Shown here: in pieces, positions 42,217 through 51,522 of the stretch
Layout of the letters: every line of letters starts with the position of its first letter
Numbering within the stretch: position 1 is the stretch's first letter
Notes under the pieces: model-generated
The model's database searches: none
Told to the model about the DNA's origin: nothing
Seen by the model: only the letters and a program-made list of their open reading frames with translations
Translations under genes and position numbers: made by a program
Assembly (NCBI RefSeq): GCF_026914185.1
Contig: NC_070569.1
Span: forward strand, 1,798,001-1,862,000
Direction: 5' to 3'
Source: Puccinia triticina
Lineage: Eukaryota > Basidiomycota > Pucciniomycetes > Pucciniales > Pucciniaceae
DNA: 64,000 nt

Positions 42217-42975
42217 GAGCCTGAGTCTCTATAGTGACAGCAGGACACAAGAAATGGGGGGCAATAGTTGGATTTCTTGGGACAAAGAAAATACAACTAT
42301 AAGAGAAAGAGAGAAAGAGAAAAGAGAAAACAGAGCAGGATCAAGATGAAGAGAAGTACTAGGTTATTCTAGTGGGAATGCATGTCCACTGGCAATGCTA
42401 CTCTTCAGAAGAGTGCTGCTAATCTGTGCTAAGAAGTGCTACAGCTTCCTCTCAGGAGGGTATCTGGATTAGATAAGTTTAATCCAGCCACAATTTTTTA
42501 GCTTCCTTCTGGATAGTCAAGGTTCTTAAACGGAAACCTGAGGGACAGCCCTGAACCTAGATTTTGAGGCAAAGGCCAAATGATAAGAAGGGACAGCCCT
42601 GTGATCAAGATAGAGGCAAAGGCTAGTAGATTTGGAGGGACAGCCCTGTGATCAAGAAGAAGACAAAACCAGCAGAAAAAAGAAGATCAAGCAAGACACA
42701 GAGTTGTACCTCTGAGATAAACAAGGTTCAGTGAAAGAGGTTACTTACTGTCAATATCCTAGGCGCCAGTGACCGTAGGTATACTGGGAGTGTAGTAATC
42801 TCTTTGGTGGTGATCCTGGGGTTCTCTGGGGTGTGGTTCTGGTTTGCTGAAGTCTGTGGATCCGCCTCAGGCAAGGGGGATCTTGACTACAAAAATTTTC
42901 ACAGTTTGCTTATGTAATTTACATATGTACATGTGGTTTGGCGTGCCTGGTAGCGCTGACACGTCACAACTGCCA
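42214..42975 (+). repeat. LTR, family T, copy B
   Basis: Starts TGTGAGCCTGAGTCTCTATA. The outer thirds match copies A and C (tttcttggga-aaagaa; taggcgcc-gtga; tgacacgtcacaactgc), but the middle (about 42330-42720) is different and contains a three-fold repeat of gggacagccctg. This looks like a segment swap within an LTR family. It lies in inverted orientation to copy A with 237 bp between them. Confidence 0.65.
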
Positions 42976-43310
42976 CTGCCAGCATTTAAGCCTTGGATGC
43001 GCGCATCCCCGTTAATCTGGGATGCACGCAACCGATTTAACATTGGTTGCGCGTATCCGATGCAATCCGCATCCGAGCTGACATCGGGGGACAGTAACCC
43101 GAGGGTTTTGCCACCCGATTCAAACTGGGCTGGTCCGCGGCCGAGCCAAAATCGGCAGGCTGTCTGACCGACGAAGTAAATTCCTCGATCAGTGGCCAGC
43201 CGAGTTAACCTCGGCCGCCACCAACCGAGCAATGGAAGCTCGGTTGACAGCTCAAGCGAGCTTTCATCTGATATGAAAGCTCGGTTACGGACCCACCGAG
43301 TAAAATGAAC
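42976..43310. other. Hairpin-rich spacer
   Basis: Self-complementary words such as ggatgcgcgcatcc (43004) and gcaaccgatttaacattggttgc follow each other. No gene is seen. Confidence 0.5.
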
Positions 43311-43482
43311 ATTGGTGGGTCAATCACCAAGGATTTCAAATGATCGGTGGGTAAATCACCGATGATTTCAAATCATCGGTGGGTAAATCACCGATGATTT
43401 CGAATCATCGGTGGGTAAATCACCGATGATTTCGAATCATCGGTGAGTCAACAGCCGATGATTTTGAATCATCGGCTGTTCC
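43311..43482. repeat. 32-bp palindromic minisatellite
   Basis: The word atcaccgatgatttcgaatc recurs at 43355, 43387 and 43419 (period 32), with degenerate copies on both sides. The core ccgatgatttcgaatcatcgg is a palindrome and changes to gccgatgattttgaatcatcggc in the last copy, with paired changes that keep the stem. Confidence 0.85.
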
Positions 43483-44510
43483 ACCCTCCTCGGAGAACTT
43501 TCCCGGGGAGGAGCCCTCCGGCAGTTAGCACGTCGAGCCACAGTGGCCGGAGCAGTCTGCTCGCTGGTCCAAGAACTCGACTCGCCGGTCCAAGCAGACT
43601 GCTCAGACTAGCGAGCAGTGCTGCCCGATCACGTACAGGTACTATACCCGCTTCGCCAGCAGGTTAACCTGTCAAGCTGCTGGCCGAGCAGGTCAACCTG
43701 CAGGCCAAGCAGGTTCAGGTACCTGGCCAGCGAGCGGGTCAACCTGCTGGCCAAGCAGATAACAGTACCTGGTCGGCGAGCAGGCTGAACTACTCGCCGA
43801 GCAGGTAAAAGCTTGTTGAGCAGGTACTTTTACCTGCTCGGCCGTTAGCATAACCTGCTTGTTGAGCATGTACGGTTACAGGTACTTGCTCCGACTCAAC
43901 CAGCAGTTCAACCTGCTGGCCAGGAAATAGTACCTGCTCGGCGAGCAGGTTGACCTACTCGCCGAGCAGGTAAAAGCTTGCCGAGCAGGTAAAAGCTCGC
44001 CGAGCAGGTAAAAGCTCGCCGAGCAGGTATTTCTACCTGCTCGGCCATCAACCTGGTCGCCGGGCAGGTACAGTTACACGTACCTTCTCTGGCTTGGCCA
44101 GCGGGTCATCCTGCTGGCCAAGCAGGTAACAGTACCTGCTTGGTGAGCTTTTCCCTGCTCGCCGAGTAGGTCAACCTGCTCGCCGAGCAGGTATTTTTAC
44201 CTGCTCGGCCATCAGGATGACCTGCCCGCCGAGCAGGTGCTTTTACCTGCTTGGTAAGCAGGTTGACCTGATCTTCAAGCAGATACCTGTAGCCGCTTCG
44301 AAGCGGGAACAAGTACCTGCTCGCCCAGCAGGTACTGTTACCTGCTTGGCCAGTTGACCTGCTGGCCGCGCCGGAGCAGGTACCTGTAACTGTACCTGCT
44401 CAGCGAGCAGGTCATCCCGATGGCCAAGCAGGTAAAAGTACCTGCTTGGCGAGCTTTTACCTGCTCGGCAACCATGTAGGTCATAACCTGCCAGTGCTAG
44501 CCAATTCCTG
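43483..44510. repeat. Irregular array of gagcaggt palindromes
   Basis: Dozens of acctgctcg/cgagcaggt words in both orientations, often directly facing each other as acctgctcgccgagcaggt, e.g. 43926-43972, 44176-44196 and 44390-44410. Spacing is irregular, about 20-45 bp. No reading frame has meaning. Confidence 0.82.
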
Positions 44511-44547
44511 AGGGCAAATCTCCGCAGGCAAACTGCTAAAACTGCTA

Positions 44548-45428
44548 AAGCAATTTTTCCTGGGAGCAAAACTCCACAGGCAAACTGCTAAAGCAGTTTT
44601 CCTGGGAGCAAAACTCCACAGGCAAACTGCTAAAGCAGTTTTCCTGGGAGCAAAACTCCACAGGCAAACTGCTAAAGCAGTTTTCCTGGGAGCAAAACTC
44701 CACAGGCAAACTGCTAAAGCAGTTTTCCTGGGAGCAAAACTCCACAGGCAAACTGCTAAAGCAGTTTTCCTGGGAGCAAAACTCCACAGGCAAACTGCTA
44801 AAGCAGTTTTCCTGGGAGCAAAACTCCACAGGCAAACTGCTAAAGCAGTTTTCCTGGGAGCAAAACTCCACAGGCAAACTGCTAAAGCAGTTTTCCTGGG
44901 AGCAAAACTCCACAGGCAAACTGCTAAAGCAGTTTTCCTGGGAGCAAAACTCCACAGGCAAACTGCTAAAGCAGTTTTCCTGGGAGCAAAACTCCACAGG
45001 CAAACTGCTAAAGCAGTCTTCCTGGGAGCAAAACTCCACAGGCAAACTGCTAAAGCAGTCTTCCTGGGAGCAAAACTCCACAGGCAAACTGCTAAAGCAG
45101 TCTTCCTGGGAGCAAAACTCCACAGGCAAACTGCTAAAGCAGTCTTCCTGGGAGCAAAACTCCACAGGCAAACTGCTAAAGCAGTCTTCCTGGGAGCAAA
45201 ACTCCACAGGCAAACTGCTAAAGCAGTCTTCCTGGGAGCAAAACTCCACAGGCAAACTGCTAAAGCAGTCTTCCTGGGAGCAAAACTCCACAGGCAAACT
45301 GCTAAAGCAGTCTTCCTGGGAGCAAAACTCCACAGGCAAACTGCTAAAGCAGTCTTCCTGGGAGCAAAACTCCACAGGCAAACTGCTAAAGCAGTCTTCC
45401 TGGGAGCAAAACTCCACAGGCAAACTGA
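44548..45428. repeat. 42-bp minisatellite, two homogeneous blocks of ten
   Basis: The unit cctgggagcaaaactccaca-ggcaaactgctaaagcagtttt repeats without gaps. Ten units end agtttt (44593-44971) and the next ten end agtctt (45013-45391); otherwise they are identical. Both halves of the unit are self-complementary (cctgggag...ctccacagg; ctgctaaagcag). The 292-codon minus-strand frame exists because 42 is a multiple of three. Confidence 0.93.
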
Positions 45429-45610
45429 AAAAATAGGAGCAACTGAAAATAATATTTCTAATTAAAAACTCCGCTAGCTAATGACAATCTTTGAGGATTA
45501 AGAGAAATGTCTGAATAGTGAATAGAAATCACCTGAAAGCAGGAACGCACTAGCTTTTTCTTTTGCCTAACTGCTGGATAGAGAGAAGAAAGAAAGCTTT
45601 GATCTGAGAA
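45429..45610. other. AT-rich spacer
   Basis: Nothing recognised between the minisatellite and the Copia fragment. Confidence 0.4.
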
Positions 45611-46645
45611 TTGAGAGAAGAGAAGGCTACAAACGCAGGATCACGCTACTTCCTCACTTTGATCAATCAACACACGGGGTTTATCAGCATCACTCTTCCC
45701 AAGAAGAAATCTGATGCCACCACTGCAATTCTGGACTTTCAAAAATTCTTTGAGCGCCAGACTGGCCAAGTCATCATCAAGAAGATGATCACCAACGGGG
45801 GCGGGAAATTTTGTAATCACTCTCTTTTGGGTATCCTTCACCAAAGCGGAATTCAACACAACGCCTTGCCTCCCTACACCCCGCAGCACAATGGCGTAGC
45901 TGAGAAAGCCAACAAAACCATCATCAACATGGACAGATGTATGATGGTGCAGTCTGAGCTTGCCAAGGAATGGTGGGGCAAAGCCGTTCTCACTGCGATG
46001 GCAACCACTAACTGCCTCCCTTCTCTCAGAAAAAGCAAGATCAGCCCAATCCAACAACTCTTTGGCAAGGTTCCCAACATGAAGTTCTTCTGACCCTTTG
46101 GCTGCAAAATGTGGGTGATCAAGCCCAACCAACTCCGCACATCCAAATTTGACGCCATCTTGTGGGATGGCATTCTCATTGGGTACACCAATGACTATTC
46201 TTCTTATAGGGTCATCAGGACCTCAGACAAGAAAATCATTGAGACGAGAAATGCATACTTCGATGAGTCACAATTTCCTTCATTCTCCGCGCTTAATCCT
46301 AGTCTTGATCTATCCCCTCTTGATCCACTACCTGACTTCTCCGGACAACCACCTCTCCCACTCATCAATTTTGACAGCAATGAAGAGGAGGATCCTTGAC
46401 AGGACCTTGATCCTGAAGATCACTTGGACTCTGATGTTTCCTCCTCGTCGGACATGTCAGTGGGTAGCGACCTTGACCAACAGGGGCCTCCCCAGCCTGC
46501 TCAACGCCTCATCCTCCGCCTTGGTCCTCACCCGACTCAAGTCAATGGTGATGTTGACCCATCCAATATTATCAACCATCCTTGGCGGTCCGCTGTCATG
46601 GTTAATAAACCATCAGCACCACGTGAAGGTCCCGGGCTGAACTGA
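45611..46645 (+). pseudogene. Copia-2 integrase fragment
   Basis: RYFLTLINQHTGFISITLPK is the start of the integrase core with Asn at the first catalytic Asp (AAT 45665-45667), and MITNGGGKFCN has Asn at the second (AAC 45794-45796) and Lys for Glu beside it. PPYTPQHNGVAEKANKTI holds the conserved Glu. TGA stops at about 46092 (before PFGC) and 46397. Beyond them the frame continues through WDGILIGYTNDYSSYRV and an acidic linker, ending at 46640 next to an unrelated fragment. No RT follows. Confidence 0.8.
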
Positions 46646-46890
46646 TTGAAATCTTGAAGTATCCAAGACCAAAAATCATCTATCTTTTGGTTATTAGACC
46701 GGATAGCATCTTCCGAAATCCTAACCCAGCTTTTTGACAGCTGCTCGTCTTCCTCCGTGGTGAAATTGGGTCCTCGGCGTTTGGTTGTATTTGTTGCCGC
46801 AGCGGGGGAGTTTGTGGCAGGGGCTGGTGATGGGGCTGAAGCATTCTGGGCCGTTGCGGCAGGCATGGGATGGCAGTCTGGGGCGGCTGT
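46646..46890 (-). pseudogene. Myb/SANT-like fragment (Harbinger-associated type)
   Basis: The minus strand reads KRRGPNFTTEEDEQLSKSW, ISEDAIRSNNQKIDDFWSWI, LQDFNQ. RGPNFT-EED-QL--SW---S-D is the trihelix/Myb-like pattern of proteins that accompany PIF/Harbinger transposons and similar repeated genes. The N-terminal part is Ala/Pro rich. It is cut at the Copia-2 junction near 46645. Confidence 0.55.
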
Positions 46891-47002
46891 TGATGTGGAG
46901 ATGGGGCAATAGGTGGGTGTACCACGGTTGAGATGGCTACATAGAGCTACTCTGGCTTAATCCAGGTGTTTTGCATATTCAAGTTGCTCTTAATCCCAGA
47001 AG
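46891..47002. other. Short unassigned spacer
   Basis: No feature except the 7-bp repeat ccagaag bordering the MITE. Confidence 0.4.
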
Positions 47003-47403
47003 CAACAGTGGGTAGTTACAATAAGAGTTACTATCATTCTCCTTTGGTCTTTAATTTAAAATTCAGATCCACATAATGATTTCTTTCAGCTAGATCAAGA
47101 AGTCATAGCTCTACTCTAATAACTGGTGAAATAATTTCCCATTTTTGTAAATAGACTGACTGTATATACTTGATTACACTTCCAGTTTTTATTTACTGGT
47201 TTTAGTTACTAGTAAATGCAAAATTTGACACGGAATAAGGGATATCAATTCATTCTTTCTACAAAGATGGAAAAATCTTTCACCAATTTTTAGAGGAGAG
47301 CTCTGACTTCTTGATCTAGCTGACAGAATATATTATTTGGTTCCTAATTTTGAGTTGAAGACCAAAGAAGAGGATTTATGGTTATCGTAACTACCCACCG
47401 TTG
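47003..47403. mobile_element. MITE, 401 bp, CAACRGTGGGTAGTTAC termini
   Basis: Same termini as 25056-25466 (CAACAGTGGGTAGTTAC left, the complement of CAACGGTGGGTAGTTACGA right). Flanked by ccagaag/ccaggag, one mismatch in seven. The interior is AT-rich and differs from the other copy, so the family is united mainly by its ends. Confidence 0.75.
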
Positions 47404-47496
47404 CCAGGAGTAGCGAGGAGTAAAGTTACTCCTGCTTACTCCAAATCGTACTCCAAGGAGGAGTTTAGTCCGACTAAATCGGACCCAATGTGGATG

Positions 47497-48157
47497 CAAT
47501 GCCTGGCAATGCCTGGCAATGCCTGGCAAATGCCTGGCAATGCCTGGCAAATGCCTGGCAATGCCTGGCAATGCCTGGCAATGCCTGGCAATGCCTGGCA
47601 ATGCCTGGCAATGCCTGGCAATGCCTGGCAAATGCCTGGCAATGCCTGGCAATGCCTGGCAATGCCTGGCAATGCCTGGCAATGCCTGGCAAATGCCTGG
47701 CAATGCCTGGCAATGCCTGGCAATGCCTGGCAAATGCCTGGCAATGCCTGGCAATGCCTGGCAATGCCTGGCAATGCCTGGCAATGCCTGGCAATGCCTG
47801 GCAATGCCTGGCAAATGCCTGGCAATGCCTGGCAATGCCTGGCAATGCCTGGCAATGCCTGGCAATGCCTGGCAATGCCTGGCAAATGCCTGGCAATGCC
47901 TGGCAAATGCCTGGCAATGCCTGGCAAATGCCTGGCAATGCCTGGCAATGCCTGGCAAATGCCTGGCAATGCCTGGCAATGCCAGGCATTGCCAGGCATT
48001 TGCCAGGCATTTGCCAGGCATTTGCCAGGAATTTCCAGGCATTTGCCAGGCATTGCCAGGCATTTGACAGGCATTGCCAGGCATTTGACAGGCATTGCCG
48101 GGCATTGCCAGGCATTGCCAGGCATTGCCAGGCATTTGCCAGGCATTGCCAGGCATT
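47497..48157. repeat. TGCCTGGCA satellite, array 1 (strand-switching)
   Basis: A 9-bp unit tgcctggca, itself a palindrome apart from the central base, separated by a or aa, runs forward from 47497 to about 47983. It then switches to the complement tgccaggca with t or tt spacers down to 48157. The switch makes a long potential hairpin. All reading frames (MPGNAWQ...) on both strands are by-products. Confidence 0.93.
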
Positions 48158-49771
48158 GCTGGATATGCGGGTGGATTTTAGGTTGGATTGTAGGAAATGT
48201 TGTCTGTTTTGTTGTGTAAGATAGTTTGATAATTGCGAAAATAATATGATCCAGGAGGGGAAGAAGGGGGGTGCGAGCTGAAGGTCGCTGGGAGGAATTT
48301 CGGATCCGGGATGAGGAGGAAGGAGGGATCAAGACGTTTGGGCGTGGAGAGCTCTAGGTCTCTCCTGTCCTTCGACTTGGCCGAGGGGCCGGAGACCTCC
48401 CCCTAGTCCCTGTACGCCGCTATCTCCGCCGAGGGGTAGGCGTGAGATAAATAGGGCAGCCGTTTCAGCCACCTTGTACATGGCTTAGGCTGACGGGTAC
48501 AGGGAGTGGCTGGGTGGCTCCATGGACTCCACCCACCTCCCGCTACGCTCCCGGTAACCTAACAGCAATGCCTGGCAAATGCCTGGCAAATGCCTGGCAA
48601 ATGCCTGGCAAATGCCTGGCAAATGCCTGGCAAATGCCTGGCAAATGCCTGGCAAATGCCTGGCAAATGCCTGGCAATGCCTGGCAAATGCCTGGCAATG
48701 CCTGGCAATGCCTGGCAAATGCCTGGCAATGCCTGGCAAATGCCTGGCAAATGCCTGGCAAATGCCTGGCAATGCCTGGCAATGCCTGGCAATGCCTGGC
48801 AAATGCCTGGCAAATGCCTGGCAAATGCCTGGCAATGCCTGGCAAATGCCTGGCAAATGCCTGGCAATGCCTGGCAAATGCCTGGCAATGCCTGGCAAAT
48901 GCCTGGCAATGCCTGGCAAATGCCTGGCAATGCCTGGCAAATGCCTGGCAAATAGGCATTTGCCAGGCATTGCCAGGCATTTGCCAGGCATTGCCAGGCA
49001 TTTGCCAGGCATTGCCAGGCATTTGCCAGGCATTGCCAGGCATTTGCCAGGCATTTGCCAGGCATTGCCAGGCATTTGCCAGGCATTTGCCAGGCATTTG
49101 CCAGGCATTGCCAGGCATTGCCAGGCATTGCCAGGCATTTGCCAGGCATTTGCCAGGCATTTGCCAGGCATTTGCCAGGCATTTGCCAGGCATTTGCCAG
49201 GCATTTGCCAGGCATTGCCAGGCATTTGCCAGGCATTGCCAGGCATTGCCAGGCATTTGCCAGGCATTGCCAGGCATTTGCCAGGCATTTGCCAGGCATT
49301 TGCCAGGCATTTGCCAGGCATTTGCCAGGCATTTGCCAGGCATTTGCCAGGCATTTGCCAGGCATTGCTGTTAGGTTACCGGGAGCGTAGCGGGAGGTGG
49401 GTGGAGTCCATGGAGCCACCCAGCCACTCCCTGTACCCGTCAGCCTAAGCCATGTACAAGGTGGCTGAAACGGCTGCCCTATTTATCTCACGCCTACCCC
49501 TCGGCGGAGATAGCGGCGTACAGGGACTAGGGGGAGGTCTCCGGCCCCTCGGCCAAGTCGAAGGACAGGAGAGACCTAGAGCTCTCCACGCCCAAACGTC
49601 TTGATCCCTCCTTCCTCCTCATCCCGGATCCGAAATTCCTCCCAGCGACCTTCAGCTCGCACCCCCCTTCTTCCCCTCCTGGATCATATTATTTTCGCAA
49701 TTATCAAACTATCTTACACAACAAAACAGACAACATTTCCTACAATCCAACCTAAAATCCACCCGCATATC
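48158..49771. repeat. 1.6-kb inverted repeat enclosing TGCCTGGCA array 2
   Basis: About 400 bp of unique sequence at 48158-48566 is repeated in reverse complement at 49367-49771 with no difference that I can find. Between them lie a forward array (48567-48954) and a reverse array (about 48955-49366) of the satellite. The right unique arm is the 5' region of the DIRS-like element that continues rightward; the left arm is a mirrored copy cut off at 48158. Confidence 0.9.
48567..49366. repeat. TGCCTGGCA satellite, array 2 (head-to-head)
   Basis: Forward units to 48954, then a centre ggcaaataggcatttgcc, then reverse units. Here aa/tt spacers are more common than in array 1. The reverse half is about two units longer than the forward half, so the arms are not exact copies in unit number. 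Confidence 0.92.
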
Positions 49772-49852
49772 CACATTCTATCTTTACCACGTAATCGACT
49801 CCCACGCTTTCCCCACCTTAATCTCATTTCACACCCAAACCTTAGTTGCCAA

Positions 49853-51378
49853 ATGTCAGGATTAAACATCTCCGACGCAACCAACTCCGTGAAAGCCGCA
49901 TCCCAACAAACCGCCCCCGAGGCGGGTGAGGGAAGCCAAATGGCTCAACTCCCCACCACCCAAGCCCAAGAGCACGACACAGATGAAAGCCAACAGGCCA
50001 CATCGTCGCAAGCCCCAGTTCCGAACCCCAAGCCGCCCAAGGCAACAAAAGCGGTGAAAACCACGAAACCCACGACACGTGCAGCAGCTAAGAGCAACAC
50101 CACGACTCCGCGCGTTGAACCTACTTCGGGAGAACCCCCAAAAGGACCACTCCACGATCCGGAGATTGCTGAGATACTCAGCCCGGTATGCGGTAAGCTC
50201 CAAAGAGACCGGACTAAAAGGAGAAAGAGCCATAACTGACCAGAACCCCCACGTGAAACCTCCCAACAGAACCAGTCGGGACTGAGAAAGAGACAGGACC
50301 AGTGGAAGTCAAAGGAGAGTCAAAGGCGACAGCCGATCGTGAGGCAAGCGCAATCCTCATGGCCAAGATGGTGCAAGCGGAAAAAGCCGGAGACGACGCG
50401 AAGGTCGAACGCTACATGAAAATGTATGAAGCCGTCCTAGCAGACCAAACACCAGCCGCCCAGAAGACAGCAGTGAAATGCCTTGAGCCCGTGATCACCC
50501 AGCCGCAAATCGTCCCACAGAAGAGACCAGCGCATCCAGGCGAAACAACACAGGCGCAAAACGTCAAATTCATCATGGGTCGGTCAAACTCCCACGACGA
50601 TGGTGGTTTCCCCCCCTACTTCCATAAGCTCCTTCTCGAATGTAAAGGCCCACTCCCTCTTACCATCTTCAACAGAGAATGGCAAGAGAAAGCCCTGGCC
50701 GAGCACTCAAAAAACCGGCCGAAAATCGAAGAAACAGCCTCGGAAAAAGGACTACGCTACCACGGCTTCCCAGTCCCCGACAAGTTCTCCCAGAACTTCT
50801 CCGACTGGACCCTCAACCACCGATGTTTTCACTTAACCATGAAGGACAGGTATCACTACCCGTTCCTTGCAGATTGGATCTTGGCTCATAAGGATCACTG
50901 CGACCGTCTCCACCGGAAGCAAGGCTTCATGGTAGCCTTGAGATACGACATCCGGATTCGAAATAACGCTTTCGCTTTCAGGGTTGAAGAAAACGGCGAA
51001 GAATCATTCTCTGATATCTCCCAGTTCAAACAGGAGACAGCCGATGAAGCCATTGCCACCTGCCGGGACTTCAATGAGATTGGCCTCCAAGAGAATCCCT
51101 ACGCGATCGGAGACGGTAAGGTCGGAGGCGACCCACTCAAAGGAATCAGGCCAGCGAAGTCAAACAAGTCCAACGCTCCAGCCAATCCCAACCCACCAAA
51201 AACCAAACCCAATCAGAAAGGACCCACAGAAGAGTCCTCATCCACGACCCAAGGCCACTCATCTCTACCCCCCAAGCCGGATCAAGGCCGCGGCCCCCCT
51301 GGAAGCGGGTATAAGGGCAACCACTTCAACCCAAACCACACGGGAGGAAGTGTGCGAAACCGAAACCGCGACCAGTAA
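49853..51378 (+). CDS. DIRS-1 ORF1, gag-like, one intron
   Basis: ATG 49853 (MSGLNISDATNS). Exon 1 ends at 50192 and exon 2 begins at 50270; the intron 50193-50269 (77 bp) runs GTAAGC...CAACAG and joins in phase 1, removing stops at 50237 and 50254. Residues 1-110 are Pro/Ala/Thr/Lys rich and disordered. About 125-175 is a helical stretch (ASAILMAKMVQAEKAGDDAK). A conserved globular region follows (PLPLTIFNREWQEKALAEH, WTLNHRCFHLTMKDRY, FLADWILAHKDHCDRLHRKQ, NPYAIGDGKVGGDP) that recurs in DIRS-2, where it is 40-50% alike by eye. The tail is basic and Pro/Asn rich. Probably the nucleocapsid-like protein. The stop TAA overlaps a second possible donor, A|GTAAGT. Confidence 0.7.
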
Positions 51379-51522
51379 GTGTCAACAAGATCCCCCCCAC
51401 CCTAGCACTCCCTCTTTCCTTTTTCTCTGTTTCAGACTCCCTAACCCGTCTGTAACCTCCTCGTAGAACGGCCCCCTTCTAGATCCCCCGATGATATCGC
51501 CCTCTTTTCCTCATTCCCCCCC

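Noticed and set aside
44545..45423. 292-codon minus-strand frame with a perfect 14-residue repeat
   Set aside because: The 42-bp unit is a multiple of three, so any stop-free frame stays open. The unit is identical at the DNA level with no synonymous variation, and nothing suggests a gene.
47344..49448. Many long open frames on both strands (MPGNAWQCLA... and ARHCQALPGI...)
   Set aside because: They are produced by the 10/11-bp satellite, which is open in all frames; no start context, domain or flanking gene supports them.
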